This document shows positions 12,669 to 23,028 of a DNA stretch of 64,000 nucleotides, in pieces. How positions within the stretch are numbered: the stretch's first letter is position 1; each line of letters begins with the position of its first letter. The position numbers were made by a program, and so were the translations under genes. The notes beneath the pieces were generated by a model, which worked only from the letters and a program-made list of their open reading frames with translations, did no database searches and was not told the DNA's origin. Location of the stretch: assembly GCF_019578655.1 (NCBI RefSeq), contig NC_063264.1, positions 19,518,429 to 19,582,428 on the forward strand, read 5' to 3'. This DNA comes from Ricinus communis. Its lineage: Eukaryota > Streptophyta > Magnoliopsida > Malpighiales > Euphorbiaceae.

Positions 12669-13200
12669 ATTTTCTGGATCTAGATATCAAGGGAATTACG
12701 ACAAACCCTATCATGAAAGTTATTGTTTCTCGGGTCTCGGGAGACGAAGGCCAAGCAAATTCAAGGTTAAGATTGAGGTTAATCCAACCAAGATAACCTT
12801 TTTTTAAATAAATTTAGAGTTAATTATTAAGACAAATGAAGTTTGAGGGTCAAAACAATGAATTCGCAAGTTTAGGGACTAAATTGTATATGTTTCACAA
12901 ACTTCCCACTATTTAGAGCTAATAAGCTCTGCATAGAGCTAATCGGCTCTACACAATCCTAATTTGTGTTTTTCTTGGTTTGATGTCCATTTTTGGTACT
13001 TTTACGTGTAAATGATTTTCTAAAAGATATTTAACTATAATTGATAGATTTTAATGATATTTATTTGAGTTTGAAAGGTTTGATTTAATTACTGGATATG
13101 GGTAAATAATTATCTAATAAAGGAAAATTGATTCTTTATAAAGAGTTTTACATGTGATTGACGTCTATCTGCTCCCCTAGGATTCCTTAAAAAACCTACT

Positions 13201-13210
13201 TATATAAATA
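13201..13210 (+). promoter_or_regulatory. Candidate TATA box of the Tat LTR
   Basis: TATATAAATA followed by GAAAG lies about 530 bases into the LTR, where the U3/R boundary of a long plant LTR is plausible. The equivalent place in the 26-28 kb copy (near 26,850) has lost the TATA core, so only this copy looks promoter-competent. No start site can be shown from sequence. Confidence 0.45.
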
Positions 13211-13980
13211 GAAAGTGATGACCTAGAGTTAAAGAGAAGAGGGATATCGATTAGAAGCTACTGTGATTGCCAATTGATGTTCATTTGAAGCAGAAAGTGT
13301 TTTTTTGTAACTGAAGAGCAATGTCACTAAGAAAGAACCCTAGATTTGGAAATTTTTGTGAACTATAGAAGCTTTTTCAACACCTCATCTAACACTGAAT
13401 TTCCAATCAATCTTCGATTCAACTGCATCATCGTCCTTTGAGACTCACAAATGATTGACTATGGGACATCTTGATGGTTCCTCTACATATATCATCATCC
13501 ACATCTCTCCTATCAAACTAGATTTTCTGTTCTTTTGTTTTTTTTTAGAAACATGATTAGGGTTTCCTTTGTTTCTTATTTTCTATGGTTGATGTGATTA
13601 GATTAGGATTTCTTATAGATTAAAATGTCATTGAATTTATTAGGTTTTCAATTTGATAGTAAGAATACATTAGGATTTGAATATGATAATATGTCTGCCT
13701 TTAGATTTTGAATCTGATTAGTCAAACAATTAGGATTATATGATTGGATTTGTACTTTCTGCCATGTTTGTCTACTACATGTTCAGATTATTAGGGTTTT
13801 CATGACTTCTTTTAGGGTTTCTAGTTTAATATGATGTTACTTATATCTTTTTTCTTGTCTTGTTCATGTTCTAATTAATTTCTTAACCTTCTGTGCATAT
13901 GAAATTAGCTCTAGGACATGGGAATAGCAAAGGAACTACAGAAATCTGCCTAGAGAAGCTCGAGAGTTGATCGGCTCAGT

Positions 13981-14000
13981 ATAGAGCCAATTGGCTCTAT
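13981..14000. repeat. Perfect 20-bp palindrome in the Tat LTR
   Basis: ATAGAGCCAATTGGCTCTAT equals its own reverse complement. Weaker relatives of the AGAGC...GCTCT dyad occur at 12,917 and 12,936 in the same LTR and near 27,733-27,770 in the other LTR, so this is a repeated motif of the family and not one chance palindrome. It could bind a dimeric factor or form a hairpin in RNA. Confidence 0.8.
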
Positions 14001-14608
14001 GTTGAGTTAATCAATTCTACGCCCACAGCCAATTAGCTCAGCTCACCTTAGCCCTAATTTTTGGATTTTTATGAATTTTTGATGTATTTCTTGAGTTCTT
14101 CATGTACTCTATTTAGTTTTAGGCCTTTTATTTATCTCTTTTAGTTATAGGCTGGATTGTAAAAGTTAGATTTACTTTCTACACTTTAGTTTTGTTTGCT
14201 TTTGGTTTAATGCATGTTAAAAAGCTATAACATGACTGCTTAATTAAAATAAAATATAGACTTTAGGTTAAAATTAAACCCAACATTCATTAGGCTAATC
14301 AATGGTAATTGGGCTTAAATTCTAAAACTAATATAGACCTAATGAGTTTTATCATGGTTTAGTTAGGTCAGTTGGGCCGTATTAGATTTAGGTTTGCATA
14401 ATTGGGCCTTATCATGATAAGTAGTCCATATAATATTAAAGGATTGGTAAGACATAATTTAGGAGGATCTTGTACATAATTAACTAGTAAGTTAGATTAA
14501 TAAATCATAACATGAGCTGGACTTAATAAAAGTAGGCTAGACTTAACTGAACTATATATGTTATTCCGAATGTTTGTATATGAACTATTATGTTTGTAGG
14601 GAATAATG

Positions 14609-17600
14609 TTGTTCTCACATATTAAAAATAATAACCCTCTTATTGTGTTGTTCTCTCATACACAGAGGTACACTACCTTTTACAAATGTGTTTTGTCATA
14701 CTAAAAAATATACCTCTCTTATGGGGTTGCTTTCTCATATTTTCAATTATACCCTTCCTACAGAGTTGTTTTCTCATATTTATAAATATAGCCATTTTAG
14801 AGGGTTGTTTCCTATTAGTCACAAACATATCACTTTTTACGGGATTATTTTCTCAAACTCACAAATATAACACTCTAATGCGGTTATCTTTTATTATTCA
14901 TAAATATACCCCTCTTATAGGGTTGTTTTCCTATACTCATAAATATACCCCTCTTATGGGGTCCCTCTCTCATATTTATAAATGTACCTCTCCTACAGAG
15001 TTGCTTTTCATATTCATAAATATACCACTCATACTGTGTTATTTCGTCATATTAATAAACATAGCCCTTTAACGATGTTGTTTTCTCACACTAAGAAATA
15101 TACCCCTCTTACGAGGTTGTTTTCTCATACTCACAGATATACCTATCTTACAAGGTTATTTTCTCATATTTATAAATATATCTCTCCTATGGGGTTGTTT
15201 TCTCATACTCATGAATGTACCAGCTCTTACGGAGTTTATTTCTCATACTAAAAATATACTGCTCTTACTGGATTGTTCATAAATATACTCCTCTATTAGG
15301 TTCATCTCTTATACTCACAAATATACCCTTTTCACCAGGTTGTTTACGTATATTAAAAATATAATCCTCTTACAATATTGTTTTCTCATACTCACAAGTA
15401 TACCTCCTCTTACAAGTGTGTTTTCTCATACTAAAAAAATATACCTCTCTTATGGGACTGCTTTCTCATATTTATAAATATACCTCTTTTTCAGGGTTGT
15501 TTCCTAATACTCACTAAATATATCATTTTTTATGGGGTTGTTTCCTAATACCAAAAAATATGATTTTTATGGAGTTATTTTCTCATACTTACAAATATAA
15601 CCCTTTTACGGGGTTATTTTCTCATTTTTATAATATACAACTCGTATGGGGTTCTTTTCTCATACTTATTAATATACATCTCTTACAATGTTGTTTTTTC
15701 ATATTAACAAATATAGTCCTTTTATTTTGTTGTTTTCTCATACTAAAAAAAGTACCCTTCTCTCGGCGTTATTTTCTCATACTTATAAGTACACCACCTC
15801 TATTATGTATATTTTCTCATACTAAGAAATATAGCTCTCTTACAGGGTCGCTTTCTCATATTTATAAATATACCTCTCTTTCAGTGTTCTTTCCTAATAC
15901 TCATTAAATATATCACCTTTTACGGGATTGTTTCCTAATACTAAAAAATATATCACTTTTGATGGGGTTGTTTTCTCATACTTACAAATATAACCATCTT
16001 ATAAGGTTGTTTCCTCATTTGTATAATATACCATTCCTATAGGGTTCTTTTCTCATACTCACAAATATACCTCTCTTATAACGTTTTTCTCTCATATTAA
16101 TAAATATAACCCTCTTATTGTATTGTTTTCTCGTACTAAAAATATACCCCTCCAACAACGTGATTTTCTCATACTCACAAGTATACCACCTCTTACATGT
16201 GTGTTTTCTCATACTAAAAAATATATCTCTCTTATGAGGTTGCTTTCTCATATTTATAAATACCCCTATTTCGGGGTTGTTTCCTTATACTCACCAAATA
16301 TATCACTTCTTAAGAGGTTGTTTCCTAATACTAAGAAATATATCACTTTTTATGGGGTTGCTTTTTCTCATACTCACAAAAACAACCCTCGTACGGGGTT
16401 TTTTCTCATTTTTATAATATACCATTTCTATGAAGTTCTTTTCTCATACTCACAAATATATCTCTCTTATAATGTTGTTTTCTCATATTAACAAATATAA
16501 CTCTCTTATTGTTTTGTTTTCTCATACTAAAAAAATATGCCCCTCTTACGATATTGTTCTCTCATACTCACAAGTGTACGACATCTTATAGATGTGTTTT
16601 CTCATACTAAAAAATATACCTCTTATGGGGTTGCTTTCTCATATTTCGAAATGTAAAGCTCTTACGATGTTCTTTTCTCATATTTACAAATATGAACCTA
16701 TTACATAGTTGCTTTTTAATACTCACAGATATATTACTTTTTGCGAGGTTGTTTTTTCATACTCATAAATATACCCCTCTTACGGGGTTATTTTTTAATA
16801 CTCATAAATATAATCCGCTTATAGGGTTGTTTTCTCATACTTACAAATATAACCTCTTACGGGGTTGTTTTCTCATATTCATAAATATACTTCCCATACG
16901 AGATTTTTTTTTATACTCATAAATATACCACTCATATTATGTTATTTTGTCACACTAATAAACATAGCCCTCGTACAGGGTTGTTTTCTCATACTTACAA
17001 ATATACCCCTCTTACAGGGTTGTTTTCTCATATTTACAAACATACCTCTCCTACGGGGTTGTTTTCTTATACTCATGAATGTACCAGCTCTTATGGGGTC
17101 TATTTCTCATACTAAAAAATATACCGCTCTTACTGAGTTGTTTACAAATATACCCTTCTACTGGGTTCATTTTTCATACTCACAAATATACCCCTCTCAC
17201 CAGGTTATTTTTGCATACTAAAAAACATAACTCTTACGATGTTGTTTTCTCATACTCACAAGTATACCACCTCTTACAGGTATGTTTTCTCATACTAAAA
17301 ATTATACCTCCTTTACGAGGTTGCTTTCTCATATCTATAAATATGCCCCTCTTTTGGGGTTGTTTCCTAATACTCATCAAATATATCACTTTTTACGGGG
17401 TTGTTTCCTAATACTTAAAAATATATCACTTTTATGGGTTGCTTTCTCATAGTCACAAACATAACCATCTTACGGGGTTGTTTCCTTATTTTAATAATAT
17501 ACCACTCCTATGGGGTATTTTTTTCATACTCACTAATATACCTTTTTTTACAATGTTGTTTCTCATATTAATAAATATAGCCCTCTTATTGTGTTGTTTT

Positions 17601-18115
17601 GTTGTACTAAAAAATATATGTTATTTTCTCATACGAGAAAATATATGTTGTTTTCTCATACTAAAAAATATACCCCTTCCTCGGCGTTATTTTCTCATAA
17701 TCACAAGTATACCACCTCTTACAAGTGTGTTTTTTCATACTAAAAAATATCTCTCTTACGGGGTTGCTATCTCATATCTACAGATATACCCATCTTTTGG
17801 GGTTGTTTTCTAATACTTACCAAATATATCACCTTTTACGGGGTTGTTTCCTAATACTAAAAAATATTTCATATTTTATGGAATTGTTTTCTCATACTTA
17901 CAAATATAAACCTCTTACGGGGTTGTTTCCTTATTTTATGATATACCACCCTTATAAAGTTCTTTTCTCATACTCACTAATATACCTTTCTTACAATGTT
18001 GTTTTCCCATATTAACAAATATAGTCCTGTTATCGTGTAGTTTTCTCATACTAGAAAATATATCTTTCTCTCGGTGTTATTTTCTCATACTCACAAGTAC
18101 ACCACCTCTTACATG
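14609..18115 (+). repeat. 39-bp minisatellite array, ~90 units, with ~390-bp higher-order repeat
   Basis: About 3.5 kb is made of units close to 39 bases, each with a TTTTCTCATACT block, an AAATATA block and a CTCTTACGGGG block; some units are a few bases longer or shorter. A variant with CAAGTATACCACCTC marks a higher-order unit: it occurs at 15,395, 15,786, 16,178, 16,571, 17,259, 17,704 and 18,094, with spacings 391, 392, 393, 688, 445 and 390. Most spacings therefore equal ten monomers. The unit is 13 codons long, so open frames of up to 128 codons arise with a repeated S-H-T-H-K-Y-T-P-L pattern. I regard these as by-products of the period and not as genes. The array lies where the gag region of the Tat element should be. 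Confidence 0.93.
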
Positions 18116-18211
18116 CACATATGCAAATCTATGGAATATTATGATAGCTCATGATATAACTCTTAAGAAGAGAAGAAAATTTGAGAAAATAATAGAAAAA
18201 ATAAAAACGGT

Positions 18212-19138
18212 ATGCCAGGTCTAGACAAGAAAATAGCAGAGCATCATATCCCAACTCATCCACACATCAAGCTAGTCAAGCAGAAGATGAGAAGACTAAG
18301 GCTAGAATAGGCAGAGAAGATACAAGACGAGGTTGCTAAGCAAGTTAAGGCCAATTTTCTCGATGTAGTTTACTACCCCACTATGGTTGGCTAACATAGT
18401 TCCAGTCCAAAAGAAGGATGGTAAGGTTCGAATGTGTATAGATTACTGGGACTTGAATAAGGAATGCCCAAAGGATGACTTTCTTCTTCCCCACATAGAT
18501 GTATTAATCGACAGTGCTGCTTCGAATGCGATGTACTCCTTTACGGATAGGTTCTCCGGATATAACTAGATCATGATGGCAGTAGTGGACAAGCTGAAGA
18601 CATCGTTCATCAGCAAGTAGGGGATATACTACTATAAGGTTATGCCTTTTGGACTAAAGAACGCAAGGGCAACTTATTAAAAAGCAGCCACTACCTTATT
18701 TCACGACATGATGCTTAAGAAGGTGGAAGTGTATGTTGATGATATGATGGCAAAGTGTGAAACAAGGGAAGGGCATTTTCAGGCTCTTGATAAGTTTTTA
18801 GGATAAGTAGAAAGGTATAACCTAAGACTCAACCAGAAGAAGAGCATGTTCGAAGTTACATCAGGAAAATTGTTAAGGCACATAGTGAGTCAAAGGGGTA
18901 TAGAGATCAACCTGAACAAGGTTAAAGCCATTCAAGAGATGCCAGCACCAAAGATGGAGAAAGAAGTCAAAGGTTTCCTAGAACGTCTATAATAAATTAG
19001 TCGGTTCTTTTCGAAGCTCACAATAGTCTATGATCCTATCTTCAAACTTTTAAGGAAGCATCAGCCCGTTGTATAGGATGAATAGTGTCAGAAGGCCTTC
19101 GATAGAATCAAGAAATATATGAAGAATCCATAAGTACT
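18212..19138 (+). pseudogene. Tat-lineage Ty3/gypsy pol, reverse transcriptase part
   Basis: The frame opens near MPGLDKKIAEHH and continues into a clear gypsy RT: IVPVQKKDGKVRMCIDYWDL, FSGYN, then VMPFGLKNA, and the catalytic VEVYVDD, followed by RREGHF/ALDKF-like and VKAIQEMPAPK segments. Several in-frame stops (for example after FSGYN and within the GFL..L segment) make it a pseudogene. It is cut at 19,138 by a TG...CA-ended insertion, and the same protein resumes at 20,574 with PKDGKPLILYL. The minisatellite occupies the place of gag and protease upstream. Confidence 0.88.
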
Positions 19139-20573
19139 TGATGTGCGTAAAATACACACATCTAAATGAGGTTTTTAAGAATGATTTTATGGATATTTGG
19201 ATGTGAATTGGTCCCAACACTCACCCTATGGATCTGTTTGTGTGCATTAGGTCCAAAAGAAGTCAAAGAATGATAAAGGGAAGAATTGGAGCATAATTGG
19301 ATGCCGAAGCTGCCGAAACAAGCTAAGTATGTGCATGAGGAAGCTGAACATGGCCGTGTTCCCAACACGGGCACCAACACGGCCGTGTTGGTTGCATCAA
19401 ACATCAAAGAAAAAGAAGTTTTTAGGGAGCACGGCCACAAAGAGTAACATGGGAATAAACACCAGCCCGTGTTGGGAACACGGGCATCAACACGGCCGTG
19501 TTGGCGGCGACAGGGGGAATTAATTAAAAGAAAGAAAAGAGGAAAGAGAAAGGAGCGGGGGAGAACGTCCCAAAACCCTAATATTTCTCTCTCTAAGGGT
19601 TTTCTGAGCTGGAACCAAGGGAAAATGAGACTTGGATCAAGGTTTCAATCGGATTCCCTCAAAAGATTGAAGATTGGGCGAGGTTCGTTGATTGGTTTTC
19701 AAATCGAGCAAGAGGAACAAGAATCAATTCAATTCGAGCAAGAGGAATTGGGGCTGTTTACTCTCATCCAAGGTGTAATCAGGTTTCTCTACCTTTACTC
19801 TTTGTTGTAATTATATTCTTATAGATTTTGATAATGAACATGATTAGCTAGATTGATTAAATCCATTGGGATTTCTTTACTGTGTTGGCTTAGTATTATA
19901 TTGTTGGATTGTTTGGGTTAGTTTTGTATTCTTCTTGCTTTAAGTATTAATAAGATAATGCATTATTCATGAGACGTTGTGAATTGTGTGTTTAGATTGC
20001 TTTGTGTGATTGAAAAGTCCATTTGGCAATTGAAATTTTGAATAGCAAGAACTGGTTAATAATCGCTTAGAGATAAGGATAATTAACTAGCCAGATTAAG
20101 AATTAACAAAGCTTAATAGAGGCGGATTAAAGCTTAATGCTAATTTAAGAATCAATCGTTAGGAAGAGATTCCAACTTTAGGTTATTAGGTTTAGGAATT
20201 CGGTTATCTCAAGAAACCGAATTCGATTAAGAATTCGGTTAAGAATTCGTCCACGGGTAGCATAATTAGACTCATTAATCCTTTATCTTTTGTTTGATTG
20301 CCAACTAGTTTAGGTTCCCTTTGGGTTTGCTTTCTTGTCTTGGTTATTTTATTTATCAATTACTCCTGCATCTCCCTTAGAATTTAGCTTGTAGCTATTA
20401 GTTAGTTTAGAAATTATTCATCACTCATTTTACATTAATATAACAAAGAACAAAAGAGTAACTCTAGGCTTTCACTTTCCCGAGGAATACGACCTTGATA
20501 CTCGCCGTTAGTGCTAGACTGCATCGATAGGTACACCGCCTTAGATTGTAGCTAACACAAGAAGCACACATCA
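19139..20573 (+). mobile_element. Solo-LTR-like insertion (1,435 bp) inside Tat pol
   Basis: It begins TGATGTGCGT and ends GCACACATCA, so the ends are TG...CA with a longer imperfect inverted repeat. It splits the pol frame cleanly. Flanks are GTACT and AGTTT, so any 5-bp duplication has decayed or the ends are off by a base or two. An inverted copy lies at 52,202-53,625 and a more distant relative at 47,748-49,239. A frame at 19,469-19,810 is not conserved in the other copies and has no known domain. Confidence 0.75.
19345..19505. repeat. Cluster of GC-rich palindromes in AT-rich DNA
   Basis: ACACGGCCGTGT-type palindromes and CCCGTGTTGGGAACACGGG hairpin arms recur four to five times in 160 bases. 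A similar cluster is present at 53,245-53,420 in the inverted copy, and a related GGCCGTGCTG cluster at 47,965-48,110 and 52,030-52,150. They form the only CG-dense patches of the window and would be strong sites for CG methylation or RNA hairpins. Confidence 0.75.
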
Positions 20574-20967
20574 AGTTTTTCCAAGCTGCCAAAGGATGGC
20601 AAGCCGTTGATCCTTTACTTAGTTTTGGAATAGGAAGCTGTGGGGACGATGGTAGCACAACGGGCCTAATAACATGGAGCATGCAGTTTATTATCTCAAT
20701 TAAAAGTTGCTCCCTTATGAGTCAAAGTATAACCTTGTGGAAAAGACATGCCTAGCCATGATATGGGCTACCAGAAAGTTGAGGCGCTACTTTCAATCTT
20801 ATAAGGTGCAAGCAATTTCAAAAATAGACCCTCTGAAGTACTTTTTTGAGACTCCATCTCTTATAGGAAATTTGGCTAGATGGTTGGTGCTCCTAACAGA
20901 GTTCAATATTGAGTACATCCTTGAGAAGGTAGTCAAAGGTAGAGTTGTAGCTGAGTTTCTAGCCTAA
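20574..20967 (+). pseudogene. Tat pol, RNase H part
   Basis: Pol resumes immediately after the LTR insertion. PKDGKPLILYLVLE matches the end of the Tat RT connection, followed by a stop, and then the segment LPYESKYNLVEKTCLAMIWA, KLRRYF and ARWLVLLTEFNIEYI, the usual gypsy RNase H order. The frame ends in a stop after VVAEFLA, where functional Tat elements continue. Confidence 0.82.
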
Positions 20968-21039
20968 AACGGAATTGAAGGATATGACCCTTGAGATCTA
21001 AATTTTTCTAATGAGAATCTGGGGGCAATTAAGATCTAG

Positions 21040-21395
21040 GAATGGAAAATGTATTTCCATGGAGCTATGAACAGAGTAGTTCTAGAAGGGGAGACGCTGC
21101 CAATGGCCAAGACATTGGACTTTAAAGTAACTAATAACATGGTAGAGTATGAAGCATATTTATTTGGATTAGAAGTAGCCATGGTAGCAGAGCTAAGGAT
21201 TTGATAATCTACGGAGATTCCATGTTGGTAATCCAACAAGTCCTTGAGGAATAGGAAGTAAAAGAAGAGAGGTTGAAGCTGTACGTTAACTATCTCAAGA
21301 CTTTATTATGGAACTTCTCCAGCTGTTCCTTTGTACACTTGCCTCGATACAAAGATCAGATGGTAGATGCGCTAGCTACTCTATTGTATATGTAG
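21040..21395 (+). pseudogene. Second (archaeal-type-like) RNase H of the Tat pol
   Basis: WKMYFHGAMN, LDFKVTNNMVEYEAY and FGLEVAM match the extra RNase H that sits between RNase H and integrase in Tat/Ogre elements, and a VDALATLL end is visible near 21,360-21,390 in a shifted frame. The catalytic-type NNMVEYEA segment is retained but the domain is broken by stops after about 50 residues. Its presence is the best evidence that this is a Tat-lineage element and not another gypsy clade. Confidence 0.75.
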
Positions 21396-21499
21396 GTCAA
21401 TACCTATCAGCTATCAATGAAGCCTCTAGTGATCGTGAAATCAAGTATGCCTTATTATCAAGGGGATCAAGTAATGTAAGTTCATATGGGACTATAAGA

Positions 21500-22755
21500 G
21501 AAGCCATGGTTCTATGATATGAAGAATTTCATAGAAAGTAGGGAGTCTCCGAAAGAAGCGACAACCAAAGAAAGGTACGCACTGCAGATCCGAGCTAGGA
21601 ACTAATCAGCCACAAGGGAGTCTTGTATAGGAGAATGGTGTCAAGTGTACAACTTCAATGTTTGACTAAAACGGAAGCTCAAGTAGTGATGGATGAAATA
21701 CACAAAGGAGTATGCAGGCCTCACATGAATGACATAGTATTAACTAAGAAGATCATGCGACAATGCTATTACTAGTTAACCATGGAGAAGGATTGCATAG
21801 CGCTAGTGAGGAAATTTTGTGAATGCTAGTTGTACAGTGACTTGAGTCATGTGCCTCCAACTGAGATGCACAACTTGACGTCTCCTTAGCCTTTTACAGC
21901 TTGGAGGATCGACATCATCAGAGAAATGAAGCCTCCTTCGAATGGTCATAGGTTTATAGTCATAGTAATCAACTACTTCTCAAAATGGGTCGAAGCTGAG
22001 TCATTCACTATCGTAGGGGCAAAGTAGATGGCCAAATTTATAGAATCGAACCTGATATGAAGATACGGGGTCCCCTATAATGTTGTAACAGATAACGGGG
22101 TATAGTTCATGGGTGAGATAGCACACCTGCTAGCGGAATACAAGATCGAGCATCACATATCTTCTTTGTGTAGACCTCAAGTGAAATGAGCAGTAGAAGC
22201 AACCAACAAGAATCTAAAGAAAATACTTTCGAAGATGGTGTGGGTTTATAAGGATTGGTCGCTTTGATTACCTTTTATACTTTGGGGATATCAAACAACT
22301 AAGCGAACATTGACTAGGCAAACGCCATACTCTATGGTTTACAAGACTGAGGCAGTTTTACTAGTTTAGTTAGAGTTGAAATCTTTGAGAGTTGTATTGG
22401 AGGCTAAAATACCAGAATACCAGTGGGTTGAGCAAAGATGCCAGCAATTGGATTTGGTTGACAAGAAAAGGATGAAAGCCCTATACCACATGCAGTTGTA
22501 CTAGAAAGGATAGCCAGGGTATTCAACAAGAAAGTAAGGCTAGGAAAGATTAGAGCTAGTAATCTAGTATTAAAGCATACAAGACCTACTACATTTGACC
22601 CGAGAGAGAAGTTCAGGCAGAACTGGGAAGACCCGTACTTTGTAAAAAAGATTCTACCAAGAGGCGCTACTAAGATCTTAGACTTAAAGGGGAATGAGTT
22701 CATTGAGCCAATCAATATAGATCATCTCAAGGAATACCATATACAAAAAAATTAA
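21500..22755 (+). pseudogene. Tat pol, integrase and C-terminal tail
   Basis: The integrase core is readable: WRIDIIREM carries the first acidic residue, VVTDNG the second, and EATNKNLKKIL the glutamate. The tail reads EKFRQNWEDPYFVKKILPRG and ends EFIEPINIDHLKEYH before a stop at 22,755. At least eight stops break the frame. The last 60 bases recur, inverted, at 55,320-55,385, which identifies the rearranged Tat copy there. Confidence 0.85.
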
Positions 22756-23028
22756 TAAAAAAATAAAAAAAGAATAATAGAAAAAGTAGCCTCATGATTG
22801 GAAAACCTTAAAACGCTGGTCAGGCAAAAGTTAGGGCAAAAGAAAGAAAATAATAAGTTAGAAAATCTGAAAAAATTGGCTGATGATAGGGGTTATATCA
22901 TGAGAAATCAAAATGTACCCATCTGGGCTTTTACTAAATGAATAAAATTATCTAGAATTGGTATTAAACGTATATATGTCTGTTCACCACTTTACACGTT
23001 AATTGAAAGAAAAGCAAAACTAAAAGTT

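Larger units (their letters stand above)
12669..14608 (+). mobile_element. Tat-lineage LTR (upstream copy)
   Basis: The sequence is collinear with 26,475-28,390: the TCTAGATATC block at the start, the TCTAACACTG block, long AT-rich stretches with 'TTAGG' phrases and a GGGCTAGACTT-like block near the end. The very first bases (TGTTAACACTC in the other copy) are missing. The LTR is preceded by 3'-untranslated Tat sequence and followed by Tat pol, so it sits between two internal regions, as in a tandem or recombined element. Its right end merges into the minisatellite and is not sharply defined. Confidence 0.65.

Noticed and set aside
14686..15072. 128-codon frame and several similar long frames in the 14.6-18.1 kb region
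   Set aside because: They follow from the 39-base period and switch frame with each small indel. There is no domain and no stable register.
18387..18569. Free-standing small gene with RT similarity
   Set aside because: It is one stop-free piece of the longer, broken Tat pol.
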